DNA from: Caldalkalibacillus thermarum
Lineage (GTDB): Bacteria; Bacillota; Bacilli; Caldalkalibacillales; Caldalkalibacillaceae
DNA length: 37,752 bases
Direction: 5' to 3'
Assembly: GCF_014644735.1 (NCBI RefSeq)
Contig: NZ_BMKZ01000006.1
Coordinates: 57,052-94,803, forward strand
Shown here: in pieces, positions 16,404 through 24,592 of the stretch
How the letters are laid out: each line of letters begins with the position of its first letter
Position numbering within the stretch: position 1 is the first letter of the stretch
Notes under the pieces: generated by a model
The model's database searches: none
What the model was told of the DNA's origin: nothing
The model's input: only the letters and a program-made list of their open reading frames with translations
Program-made: the position numbers and the translations under genes

Positions 16404-17442
16404 ACATCAGGTGCAGGGATCCACGGTTGGTTTGTGGATGAGCCCCAACCCGCTGACCATCACCAGTGACAGCTATTATTACCAAGCTTTGGCCATATTT
16501 TTAACGGAAAACATTAAACACTTGCCCGTCACCAAAAACGGCCGGGTAATCGGCATGTTAACCCTTGCTGACCTGATGCGCAAGAAAAACCGCGGTTTGT
16601 TTGATTCTATCCAAGCCATTGAAAAGGCGGAGGCCAGTCAGCTAAGTCAAATCAAAGAGGGGATATACTTGGTCTTTGCCAGCTTGCTGCAGGATGGTTT
16701 GCCAGCCATCCATATCACCGATGTGCTCACCACTTTATATGACCGCTTGGTGCAACATTGCCTCCGGCTGGCCGAATCAGACCTGGAGAATGAAGGGCTG
16801 GGAGAACCGCCAGTTCCCTATTGCTGGTTTCACATGGGCAGTTCAGGGCGGAAAGAGCAGTTTTTGCTGACCGATCAGGACCATTTTCTGGTCTATCAGG
16901 ACCTTGAGCACCTGACCAAAGAAGAACAGGAGAAGACCAGGCAATATTTTGCCCAACTGACCCGAGCAGTGGTCGGCTATTTAGAGCAGGCTGGTTTTAG
17001 CCGCTGCCAAGGTGGGATGATGGCCACTAATCCTGCTTGGAGAGGTTCACTCTCCTATTGGCAGCAAGTCTTGCGGAAGTGGACCTTGCACACCACCAAT
17101 ACCACATTGATTAAGGCACACAATTTTCTTTCCTTCCGCTTGGTACAAGGAGGCCAGCAGCTTTATGAACAGTTTTTAGCCCTCGTTAAGCAGGAATTGA
17201 AACGGTCCAGTGTGTTTCTGTACCGTATGGCAGCACTTGAAAGGGAACAATCTGTACCTGCTTTGCATCATCCTATCCGTGCTTTTTTCCGGTTAGCTAA
17301 AAAGGAGATTGATCTAAAGAAAGAAGCGTTATTCCCATTCCATCATGCTTTGCACATTTTGGCCCTGTCCCATGGGGTCTATGAGGGGACGCCAGTGGAG
17401 AAAATTGAGCAGCTGGTGATGTTGATTCATTTTGGGATGTGA
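16393..17442 (+). CDS. CBS domain plus DUF294 nucleotidyltransferase-like protein
   Basis: About 349 aa. One CBS motif (about residues 10-65: VGLWMSPNPLTI, HLPVTKNGRVIGMLTLADLM) is followed by a DUF294 domain with MGSSGRKEQFLLTDQDHFL, the GlnD/Pol-beta-like GS...D.D active-site pattern. A DUF294 C-terminal helical part follows. Relatives usually have two CBS repeats and a longer tail, so this version looks short at both places. No good ribosome site precedes 16393, suggesting coupled re-initiation from the preceding frame. It is followed by the exonuclease gene after 4 nt. A role in controlling the symporter by nucleotide transfer is inference. Confidence 0.8.
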   Translation: MAAEHQVQGSTVGLWMSPNPLTITSDSYYYQALAIFLTENIKHLPVTKNGRVIGMLTLADLMRKKNRGLFDSIQAIEKAEASQLSQIKEGIYLVFASLLQDGLPAIHITDVLTTLYDRLVQHCLRLAESDLENEGLGEPPVPYCWFHMGSSGRKEQFLLTDQDHFLVYQDLEHLTKEEQEKTRQYFAQLTRAVVGYLEQAGFSRCQGGMMATNPAWRGSLSYWQQVLRKWTLHTTNTTLIKAHNFLSFRLVQGGQQLYEQFLALVKQELKRSSVFLYRMAALEREQSVPALHHPIRAFFRLAKKEIDLKKEALFPFHHALHILALSHGVYEGTPVEKIEQLVMLIHFGM

Positions 17443-17446
17443 GCCT

Positions 17447-18103
17447 ATGTTTTGGAAGCGCAAGAAACTGCCTTTTAATTTTATACAACCTGTACCCTTG
17501 TCTACACCGCTTGAGCAGTTATCGTTTGCGGTGGTCGATACGGAAACGACCGGCTTGGCTGTTCACCGTCAGGACCGCTTGCTGGAGTTGGGGGCGGTCA
17601 TTGTCCAGGACAATCAGGTGACAGATCACATTTTTCACCAACGGGTAAATCCCGGGTGCCAGATCCCACAACCGATCCAAAAGCTAACCGGGATCAAGCC
17701 AGAGGATGTGCATGGGGCACCCGATGCTGTGACAGCCATTGAGCGGTTTTTTCAATTTTTGAACCGCTTTGAAGGAGCGGGTTGGGCCGGCTTTCACCTC
17801 AGCTTTGACCTGACGGTGTTAAAGCAAGAGTTAAAGCGGAAGCAGTATGCCTTTGACAGGCCGCCAAGCCTTGAGCTGGTGCATCTCGTGCGTCTGTTCA
17901 ACCCCTCAGCCAGCCTAAAGTCACTGGAAGAGTTAGCCCAAAACTGGCAAGTTCCTTGCTTCAAGCGACACACTGCAGTGGGAGATGCCTTAACCAGCGC
18001 TTATCTGTTAACCCGGCTGATCGAACACTGTCTTGACCGGGGCATCTGTACCTGGGGTGATTTGATACAGGCTTTAGAGCAGAAGCAGGAACAGTTTGCC
18101 TGA
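17447..18103 (+). CDS. DnaQ-like 3'-5' exonuclease (DEDDh)
   Basis: About 218 aa. Exo I is VVDTETTGL, Exo II is GAGWAGFHLSFDLTVL, and Exo III is RHTAVGDALTSAYLL, with the His and Asp of DEDDh enzymes. The N-terminus (MFWKRKKLPF) is basic. The gene follows the DUF294 stop by 4 nt. Exonucleases of this type repeatedly occur next to DUF294/CBS proteins and SSS symporters in proteobacteria, so it probably belongs to the symporter module rather than to replication. Its substrate (RNA, DNA, or a nucleotide linked to protein) is unknown. Confidence 0.88.
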   Translation: MFWKRKKLPFNFIQPVPLSTPLEQLSFAVVDTETTGLAVHRQDRLLELGAVIVQDNQVTDHIFHQRVNPGCQIPQPIQKLTGIKPEDVHGAPDAVTAIERFFQFLNRFEGAGWAGFHLSFDLTVLKQELKRKQYAFDRPPSLELVHLVRLFNPSASLKSLEELAQNWQVPCFKRHTAVGDALTSAYLLTRLIEHCLDRGICTWGDLIQALEQKQEQFA

Positions 18104-18209
18104 CGGGGTATCATGTACTTATGGGGCATAACATGGACCACCAATCATACATTTAAATAAAAGAGACAACCTTAAGCACCCCATTCTGTTTCCGGGAGAG
18201 AACAGAAAA

Positions 18210-18833
18210 ATGAATAAAGTGAGAACCTATGGCCTGTTAACCATTGGTGGTCTTATGCAAGGACTGGCTATGGCTGTTTTTCTGTTTCCCCATGCCATCC
18301 CTTCCGGTGGAGCGGCGGCTATTGCAGTCCTGATGCAATACCTGCTGGCGATCCCCTTTGAGTACACCCTGTGGGTTGTTAATTTTGGCTTGCTTTCCGT
18401 GGCCATGAAATGGCTGGGCTATACCAGTGCCATACGCACCATGTACGCTGTTTCCGTGGCCTCTGTCACCATCAATCTGTCCTCTGGTTATTTCCATTGG
18501 CCTTTCGTCTATTTGTGGCTGGACTTGCTGTGGGGAAGCCTCCTGTTTGGGTTGGGGGTCGGACTGCTGCTCCGGCAGGGGGCTACCAACGGCGGCATGG
18601 TGATTTTGGCCCTGATTATATCCATTTATAAAGGCTATGCACCCGGCAAAGTGATGTTTTGGATCAATGCCACCATCTTTCTGATTACAGCAGTGGTCAT
18701 TGAATGGAGCATTATTGTTCTGGCCCTCCTCTGCCAGTGGTTGTCCACCCGTATCATCGACTTGATCTATAAAGCCGATCTGGTTAGCCGCTTATTGGCT
18801 TTTTTCACCGCTCTGGCCTGGCGCAGACGCTGA
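18210..18833 (+). CDS. YitT-family (DUF161) membrane protein
   Basis: A 207-aa protein with about six helices. The start GGLMQGLAMAVFLFPHAIPSGG and the second repeat GVGLLLRQGATNGGMVILAL are the paired signatures of the DUF161/YitT family. The cytoplasmic DUF2179 tail of full-length YitT proteins is absent, so this is the short form. GGGAGAG lies about 10 nt before the ATG, in the loop of a 7-bp TTCTGTT/AACAGAA inverted repeat (18184-18207). The gene follows the exonuclease by 106 bp. The function of the family is unsettled. Confidence 0.82.
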   Translation: MNKVRTYGLLTIGGLMQGLAMAVFLFPHAIPSGGAAAIAVLMQYLLAIPFEYTLWVVNFGLLSVAMKWLGYTSAIRTMYAVSVASVTINLSSGYFHWPFVYLWLDLLWGSLLFGLGVGLLLRQGATNGGMVILALIISIYKGYAPGKVMFWINATIFLITAVVIEWSIIVLALLCQWLSTRIIDLIYKADLVSRLLAFFTALAWRRR

Positions 18834-18851
18834 CAAGGACAACATATATTC

Positions 18852-18886
18852 CCCTCCTCTTGAGCATATCTTCAAACAGAGGAGGG
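18852..18886 (+). promoter_or_regulatory. Hairpin that buries the tctC ribosome site
   Basis: CCCTCCTCT (18852-18860) is perfectly complementary to AGAGGAGGG (18878-18886), a 9-bp GC-rich stem with a 17-nt loop. The right arm is the Shine-Dalgarno sequence of the following gene, 9 nt before its ATG. If the hairpin forms, translation would be closed. No T run follows, so it is not a terminator. Confidence 0.6.
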
Positions 18887-18895
18887 TGAACTGAG

Positions 18896-19867
18896 ATGAA
18901 AAAACGATTCCCCATTTTGTTGGTGTTGCTCAGCGCGAGTATGGTGTTTGCTTGGGCGGGCTGTGCAGGTGAAACAGACACTTCAGCCTATCCCCGCAAG
19001 GCGATTCAATTGATTGTGTCCTACTCTCCCGGAGCAGCCACTGATACACAAGCACGGATATTGGCCAAATATGCTAACCAATATCTCGGCCAAGAAATGG
19101 TGATTGTCAACCGGCCTGGGGGCGGCGGCCAGGTGGGTTGGAACTATTTTGCCTCCGTTGACCCAGACGGCTATACCCTCACCGCCTATAATTTACCCCA
19201 TGTGATTACACAACCGATGGTTTGGGAAACGGCTTATCAGCTGGATACCTTCGAACCCATTGTCAACTGGGGCTGGGATCCCACTGTGTTTGCCGTCAGA
19301 AATGACAGTCCTTTCCAATCATTGGAGGATTTACTGGACGCCGTCCGCCAATCACCTGGTACGATTACCATCGGACATGCCGGAAAATTTGTCGGTCAAC
19401 ACCTGGCCATCCTTTTATTGGAACAGGAAGCAGCAGTCCAGTTTGAAGATGTGGCCTTTAACGGCGCAGCTGATGCCTTGGCAGCCTTGCTGGGTGGGCA
19501 TATCCAAGTCGTTTCTGGCAATCTGTCGGATATGTATCGCCAAGGGGACCAAATACGTATTTTGGCTATTGCGACAGAAGAGCGGCATCCATACACCCCG
19601 GAAGTGGCTACCTTTGCTGAACTAGGGTATCCCTCTGTAATCATGAGTACGGACCGGGGGATTGCTGCCAAGGCGGACACACCAGACGAAGTGATCGCTA
19701 AACTGGAAGAGGATCTCCTGAACCTACTGCATGATGAAGATTTCCAAAAGGAAATGGCTCAAGCGGGGGCTGACTTACTCATTATGAACCGTGCCGATCT
19801 GCTGGAAGAGTTTAAACACCGCCAAACCCTATATTCTGAACTGTTGGAGAAGATCACCATCCGCTAA
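18896..19867 (+). CDS. tctC: TctC-type solute-binding lipoprotein
   Basis: A 323-aa protein with a lipoprotein signal peptide; the lipobox AWAGC places the lipidated Cys at residue 23. The mature part begins with YPRKAIQLIVSYSPGAATD, typical of Bug/TctC receptors, with GGGGQVGWNYF and GHAGKFVGQHLAILL further on. Such receptors bind citrate, other tricarboxylates or dicarboxylates outside the cell and deliver them to a TctAB permease. It runs tail to tail with the permease gene and overlaps it by 14 bp, which is unusual, because the parts normally share one operon. Confidence 0.9.
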   Translation: MKKRFPILLVLLSASMVFAWAGCAGETDTSAYPRKAIQLIVSYSPGAATDTQARILAKYANQYLGQEMVIVNRPGGGGQVGWNYFASVDPDGYTLTAYNLPHVITQPMVWETAYQLDTFEPIVNWGWDPTVFAVRNDSPFQSLEDLLDAVRQSPGTITIGHAGKFVGQHLAILLLEQEAAVQFEDVAFNGAADALAALLGGHIQVVSGNLSDMYRQGDQIRILAIATEERHPYTPEVATFAELGYPSVIMSTDRGIAAKADTPDEVIAKLEEDLLNLLHDEDFQKEMAQAGADLLIMNRADLLEEFKHRQTLYSELLEKITIR

Positions 19868-21656
19868 ACAAACCTGCAGGCAGCGGCACACGGATTAAAG
19901 CGCCAAAGACGAGGTACAGCACCAGGGTAAATGAGGCAGAGACCACAAGAATGCGTAAATAATCAGCCTGTTTGTGTGTATACAGATAGACAAACAGTGG
20001 AACAGACACCATTAACAACAACACTTGCATATAAAAGCCCAACACCGGCATGAGCAGGCACACCACACTGATAAACAGCGCAAACAACCCAAACATCAGC
20101 CGGTACCGCTGACATGGCTTCTGCCGTTTAAAAGACCAGGACGCTTCACCAGCCTGCCCCTCAGCATGGGCCACAGGGTGGGACGGCCGGACTTTCCAGA
20201 CCGACAAGGCCAGGGTGAGTAAGATCAGACTGATCAGGACCATATTCCATGTTCCACTGACAAAATACAAGATGGCTGAACCCTCTGCCTGGCCGATTTG
20301 CAAGCCCTGCAACAGCCCTACCTCGGCTATGGGACCTAAAATAAACCCCAGTGCAATGGGGGCTGGCGAAAAACCGAACTTAGCCAGCACATGCATCCCC
20401 AGGCCAATGACAACCATGACATATACATCAAAGAGGTTGTTTTGCGTGGCATAGACCCCGATAATACTGAAGGATAAAATGACAGGTGCCATAAAATAGC
20501 GGGGAATATAGGCCAGTTTACTTACTAATCCAATGGAGGCTAACCCCAGGACCAGCAATATCACTTGAGCCAACAGCATGCCATACAAAAACGAATAAGC
20601 CACTCCGGCATGTTCCACAAACAAATTTTGCCCTGGCCAAATCCCGTGAATTAATAAGCCGCCCAAAAAAATAGCCGCCGTAGGAGAGCCGGGAATCCCC
20701 AGCATAAGTAGAGGAATGAGTGAACCACCCACCATGGCATTATTGGCACTTTCCGCACTGATTAAGCCTTCTTTGTGTCCGGTACCAAAGCGCTCTTTAT
20801 CACGTGAAAAACGGCGGGTTTCGTTATATGCGACCAGACTGGCCATATTGCCCCCCGCTCCAGGCAAAATTCCCACCAGGGCACCGATGACGCTGCCAAT
20901 CCCCAGCGCCTTCGGATGCCGGCACACCACTTTAAAAGATTGCCAAACTGAAGACCGGCCTGTGAGCACTTTATCCTGCACTTGCTCCCCTTCGCGAATC
21001 AACTTTTCAATCAGCCGCAGGGCCTGGGGGAACGCAAACAGCCCGATCAACATGCTCACAACATGAATGCCCCCCACAAGCGACTCCAGGCCAAAAGTGA
21101 AGCGGGGGGTTCCGCTAAACACACTGATGCCAATCAAGGACAACCAAATGCCTACTCCTGCGCCGGCAAGACCCTTCAGCAAAGAACCAGATGAGATCGC
21201 GGCGATAACCGACAGGCCAAACACGGCCAACCAGAAGCTTTGTGCCGGACCAAACTGCAAAGAAAAAACAGCCAGCTTAGGGGCAAACAGCAGGAGCAAT
21301 ACCATGCCAAACATTCCGCCAATGGCAGAAGAGATCGTGGCCAACTCTAAAGCTTGCCTGGCCTGGCCAGCTTTGGCCAGCGGATAACCGTCCATGGCTG
21401 TGGCGATAGAAGCCGGTGCGCCCGGGACATTAAACAAGATGGAAGGGATGGCTCCGCCATAAACACTGCCGCAGTAAATGCCTCCCAAGAGCAACAACCC
21501 ATAATCAGGTGGCAATGAAAAAGTAAACGGGATGCACAACGCCACACCCATTGTGGGTGTTAAACCAGGCAAAGCTCCCACTAAAATCCCCAGCAATACG
21601 CCGCAGGCAAGAATAAGCAAAGATTCTAACTCCAGAATGTGAAGGAGATACTCCAT
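19854..21656 (-). CDS. tctA: TctA permease with TctB-like C-terminal domain
   Basis: 600 aa. Residues 1-500 are a TctA permease: GALPGLTPTMGVALCIPFTF and, later, GILPGAGGNMASLVAYNE are the duplicated signature, with ESANNAMVGGSLIPLLMLGI between. The last roughly 90 residues add three helices ending FGALIRVPLPAGLF, which look like the end of a TctB small subunit. No separate tctB gene is present, so the tail may replace it. The start has TGAGGGATT upstream, preceded by a 7-bp palindrome (21671-21691). It imports tricarboxylates with the convergent TctC. Confidence 0.9.
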   Translation of the reverse strand: MEYLLHILELESLLILACGVLLGILVGALPGLTPTMGVALCIPFTFSLPPDYGLLLLGGIYCGSVYGGAIPSILFNVPGAPASIATAMDGYPLAKAGQARQALELATISSAIGGMFGMVLLLLFAPKLAVFSLQFGPAQSFWLAVFGLSVIAAISSGSLLKGLAGAGVGIWLSLIGISVFSGTPRFTFGLESLVGGIHVVSMLIGLFAFPQALRLIEKLIREGEQVQDKVLTGRSSVWQSFKVVCRHPKALGIGSVIGALVGILPGAGGNMASLVAYNETRRFSRDKERFGTGHKEGLISAESANNAMVGGSLIPLLMLGIPGSPTAAIFLGGLLIHGIWPGQNLFVEHAGVAYSFLYGMLLAQVILLVLGLASIGLVSKLAYIPRYFMAPVILSFSIIGVYATQNNLFDVYVMVVIGLGMHVLAKFGFSPAPIALGFILGPIAEVGLLQGLQIGQAEGSAILYFVSGTWNMVLISLILLTLALSVWKVRPSHPVAHAEGQAGEASWSFKRQKPCQRYRLMFGLFALFISVVCLLMPVLGFYMQVLLLMVSVPLFVYLYTHKQADYLRILVVSASFTLVLYLVFGALIRVPLPAGLFSGW

Positions 21657-21670
21657 AACAGCAATCCCTC

Positions 21671-21691
21671 ATTTCCATAGCGTCTGGAAAT
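21671..21691 (-). repeat. Palindrome upstream of the tctA start
   Basis: ATTTCCA (21671-21677) and TGGAAAT (21685-21691) form a perfect 7-bp inverted repeat with a 7-nt spacer, about 15 bp upstream of the tctA ATG and next to its ribosome site. It may be an operator or an RNA hairpin. No T run follows. Confidence 0.35.
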
Positions 21692-21733
21692 AAGGTATTC
21701 ATTCCGCCCAGGAAAGGTGCCTATTGACCACGC

Positions 21734-22015
21734 TTATGACTTTTGTTCTTCCTCCAGGTTCATCTCCCGGCCTCCAACACATAACGTCATATATACATCC
21801 AGGTCGGGCTTCAGTTTGGACATGCCGTTAATATAAGGTTTAATCACATCCTTAAAATCTTCAGCAACTCCATCAGCCTGGCAATGGCCCAACACATACA
21901 TTTTCTGTTGGTTGACGATGAAGGTGAGATAGCCCACCGCCTCGTGCTTATGGTTCACGACATTTAAAATATGGGCGTCTTCGGTGACAAGTTCAGGGGA
22001 AAGATAAATTTCCAT
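21734..22015 (-). CDS. Small conserved-looking hypothetical protein
   Basis: A 93-aa acidic, soluble protein with no signal, no membrane helix and two cysteines (in LGHCQADGV and MTLCVGG). The pattern of short hydrophobic strands suggests a small alpha/beta domain. AAGGAGG lies at good distance from the ATG, so I consider it real. It sits 32 bp downstream of the MFS gene and 77 bp upstream of tctA in the same direction. I do not recognise a family. Confidence 0.65.
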   Translation of the reverse strand: MEIYLSPELVTEDAHILNVVNHKHEAVGYLTFIVNQQKMYVLGHCQADGVAEDFKDVIKPYINGMSKLKPDLDVYMTLCVGGREMNLEEEQKS

Positions 22016-22047
22016 GCCAAGTCCTCCTTACAAGTGGTTACAACCGG

Positions 22048-23301
22048 TTACTCAACAGGTTGGATTTTTTTAAACAGTGTGCTTCTCGGTTCTTCCGCAG
22101 TCTCTTTTTTAGCCACACGAACAGTAAATAAAATCAGCAGTGCCGTAAGCAATGTGAGGCCTGCCGTACCCAAAAACATGCCTGTCCGTGACCAAGCCAT
22201 CAACCAGCCAAAAACAGGAGGGCCAAGGGCAACACCCAAAAAGCGGACCGAACCGTACAACGAAGTGACAAACCCCCGGCGGGCCTTGCCCACCGCACCG
22301 GTAATGAAACGGTTGAGGCAAGGCAGCACCATACCTGTCCCCACGCTGCTCAATAATAGAATACCCATAAATAGATACAGATTGGTAAAGAAGACCAGCA
22401 AGGCGAACGAAACCGTCATCAGCATCAGGCCTGTTACAATTAAGGATTTCATTAACTGTTGATTTTCCTTAATCAAACTTCCTGTGAGATAAGCTGTGGT
22501 GAGCATGACCAGCAGGGGAATCGCGAGTACACTTCCTTTCAGCACTCCGTTTACCTCGTATGTTTTTTCCAGCACATCAGATAAGTAAAAGAGGATGCCA
22601 AACAAGGTAAACAGACAGACAGCCCCGGCCAAATACGTGCTAAACAGCCAGCGTCCCTCATGTTTAAAAACCGTCAGCAGCCCTTTCAAATATTGGCCAA
22701 AAGGAAGGGCAGCTGCTCTATTGGCTTGCTCTTTCACAAAAATCCAGGTTAAGACCAGAGAGAAGAGACTAAAAAGTGGATAGGCAAAAAAAACCGCATA
22801 CCAGAATATAAGTGCCAACACCGCTCCAAGAATGGGGGAAATCACTTTGCCAAACGCATTGGAGGCCTCAATTAACCCCAATACTTTGCTCTCTTGTGCC
22901 CCTTTAAACAGGTCGCCAGTCAACGCCATGGCAATCGGTGTGGTACCAGCCGCACCTATGCCCTGCATAATCCGACCGCCCAAGATCAAAGTGTAGGCTT
23001 TGCCGGCAAACAACAGGGGGGCAATGCCTGCTAAAAGGCCACCCAGGGCATACAGGATTAAAGCAGGAATAATCACAGCTTTGCGCGAAAAATGATCAGA
23101 TAAATAGCCGAAAACAGGAATAAAGACCGCTCCGGCAATCGAAAACACACTAATGGTCAGGCTGACCTCAAATTGCGTGAGATCTAAGGCAGAGCGCATC
23201 TGTGGTAAAATGGGAATCAACATGGAGTTGCCAAGCGTCATAATCATTGGAATGGAAGCAATGGCCATAACGGTCCACCCGGTCAAATGTTGCTTAGTCA
23301 A
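22048..23301 (-). CDS. MFS transporter (DHA1-like exporter)
   Basis: A 417-aa, 12-helix protein of the major facilitator superfamily. Motif A appears as [12 protein letters not shown] after helix 2. [20 protein letters not shown] resembles the helix-4 drug-efflux signature, and [19 protein letters not shown] lies in the second half. It starts with TTG; AGGGAGGAG ends 9 nt upstream and no better start exists. It is likely a drug or metabolite exporter, with substrate unknown. It is divergent from the DUF485 gene and probably cotranscribed with the 93-aa gene. Confidence 0.88.
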   Translation of the reverse strand: MTKQHLTGWTVMAIASIPMIMTLGNSMLIPILPQMRSALDLTQFEVSLTISVFSIAGAVFIPVFGYLSDHFSRKAVIIPALILYALGGLLAGIAPLLFAGKAYTLILGGRIMQGIGAAGTTPIAMALTGDLFKGAQESKVLGLIEASNAFGKVISPILGAVLALIFWYAVFFAYPLFSLFSLVLTWIFVKEQANRAAALPFGQYLKGLLTVFKHEGRWLFSTYLAGAVCLFTLFGILFYLSDVLEKTYEVNGVLKGSVLAIPLLVMLTTAYLTGSLIKENQQLMKSLIVTGLMLMTVSFALLVFFTNLYLFMGILLLSSVGTGMVLPCLNRFITGAVGKARRGFVTSLYGSVRFLGVALGPPVFGWLMAWSRTGMFLGTAGLTLLTALLILFTVRVAKKETAEEPRSTLFKKIQPVE

Positions 23302-23409
23302 AAGGGAATGCTCCTCCCTAAATAAATTTTAGACGTCCATATTTTTAGCCAACGCCGCAAGACCTATGCGTAGGTGACCATTGTTTCCTTAAAGGGGGAT
23401 TTTTTGAGC

Positions 23410-23643
23410 ATGATGGAGCGGAAAAAACGGTGGCAAGTAACCTTGACCTTATTTTTCTTTTTATATTTTATCTCCCTTCCGCTGTTGATCATTCTGGCTC
23501 CTTCGGTGATGTCCGTTACGGTTATGGGACCGCTCTCACTGGCCTGGGTGATGGCCTTGTCCCAGTTTGTCATGATTGGCGGAGTATCTATTTTTTACTA
23601 TTATTTGATGAAAAAGCTGGAGTCGGAAGGGGAGCAGCCATGA
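23410..23643 (+). CDS. DUF485-like small subunit of acetate-type symporter
   Basis: About 77 aa with two hydrophobic helices (about residues 9-32 and 40-62). VTLTLFFFLYFISLPLLI and ALSQFVMIGGVSIFYYYLMK resemble DUF485 proteins such as E. coli YjcH, which are encoded in front of ActP. AAAGGGGG is about 10 nt upstream. Its stop overlaps the start of the actP-like gene (ATGA). The frame is intact, but its partner is broken, so it is likely a remnant without function. Confidence 0.7.
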   Translation: MMERKKRWQVTLTLFFFLYFISLPLLIILAPSVMSVTVMGPLSLAWVMALSQFVMIGGVSIFYYYLMKKLESEGEQP

Positions 23644-24592
23644 ATATAACCGCCTTTGTCTTTTTTGTGGCCATCATTGTTGGTACGCTTCTCATTACAT
23701 ACTGGGCAGCCAAGAAAACATCATCGACCCATGAATACTATGCGGCAGGAAGTCAGTTGACCGGGGTGCAAATCTGGCTTTAATCTTCGGCACCGCCGGT
23801 TTACCCCATATTTTGATCCGCTGTTTAACCGTTAAAGACGCCCCTGCCGTACGGCAATCGGTCATTTCGGCCACGTTTGTGATGGGCTTCTTCTACTTCA
23901 TGACAATTCTGCTTGGTTTTGGGGCGGTCCTCATCGTCGGCTACGAACGTTTGCTGGCCCTTGATCCCTCAGGAAATATGGCCGTGCCCTTGCTGGCCTA
24001 TACCCTGGGTGGTGATTTTCTGATGGCTTTTATTGCTGCCATTGCTTTTGCCACAATCCTGGCCGTGGTTTGCGGAGTGGTGATCGCCGCTTCAACGGCC
24101 TTTGCCCATGATTTTTACCGGCATGTGTTGTGCCGGGGATATGCCACGGAAAGGGCACAAATGTGGGTGGCCAAATGCGCCGCCATCGGCGTGGCCACCC
24201 TGTCCATTGTACTCTCTATTGGTCTGCAAAGGCTGAATGTTGCCGTCATCGTCTCACTTATTTTTTGCATCTCTGCTTCGGTTAACTTTCCTGTGTTGCT
24301 GTTGACCATTTATTGGCGCAAGTTTACAGCCGTTGGGGCTGTTTGCGCCATGCTGACCGGATTAATTTCTTCCGTTGGATTCTTGGTGTTAAGCCCCCAT
24401 TTGAGTGAACTGTTTAGCGGATTCAACACTGGCGGTTGGATCTCCCTTAACAACCCAGGCATAATGACCATTCCGCTAAGCTTTGCTGCTGCTTATGCTG
24501 GTTCCAAACTTTCACGCCACTTGGTGGATGAGGACCATTTTGAAGCGGTTGCCTATCTGGCCCATACGGGGGTTAAACAGAATCGCTCTTAG
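23640..24592 (+). pseudogene. actP-like cation/acetate symporter, internally deleted
   Basis: The first 45 codons read as the N-terminus of an ActP-type SSS symporter (KTSSTHEYYAAGSQLTGVQ). The frame then stops at 23783. From about 23768 another frame continues with LALIFGTAGLPHILIRCLTVKDA, a segment that in intact ActP lies some 200-250 residues further on, and runs to the C-terminus. The gene has therefore lost its middle third and the two ends are out of frame. It cannot make a transporter. The deletion junction lies near 23769-23780. Its tail overlaps the end of the EamA gene by 20 bp. Confidence 0.85.

Noticed and set aside
18105-18134. Possible further LytTR box pair (GGGGTATCAT, GGCATAACAT) before the YitT gene
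   Set aside because: The spacing is 20 bp rather than 21 and the cores match only 7 and 8 of 10 positions; no clear promoter follows.
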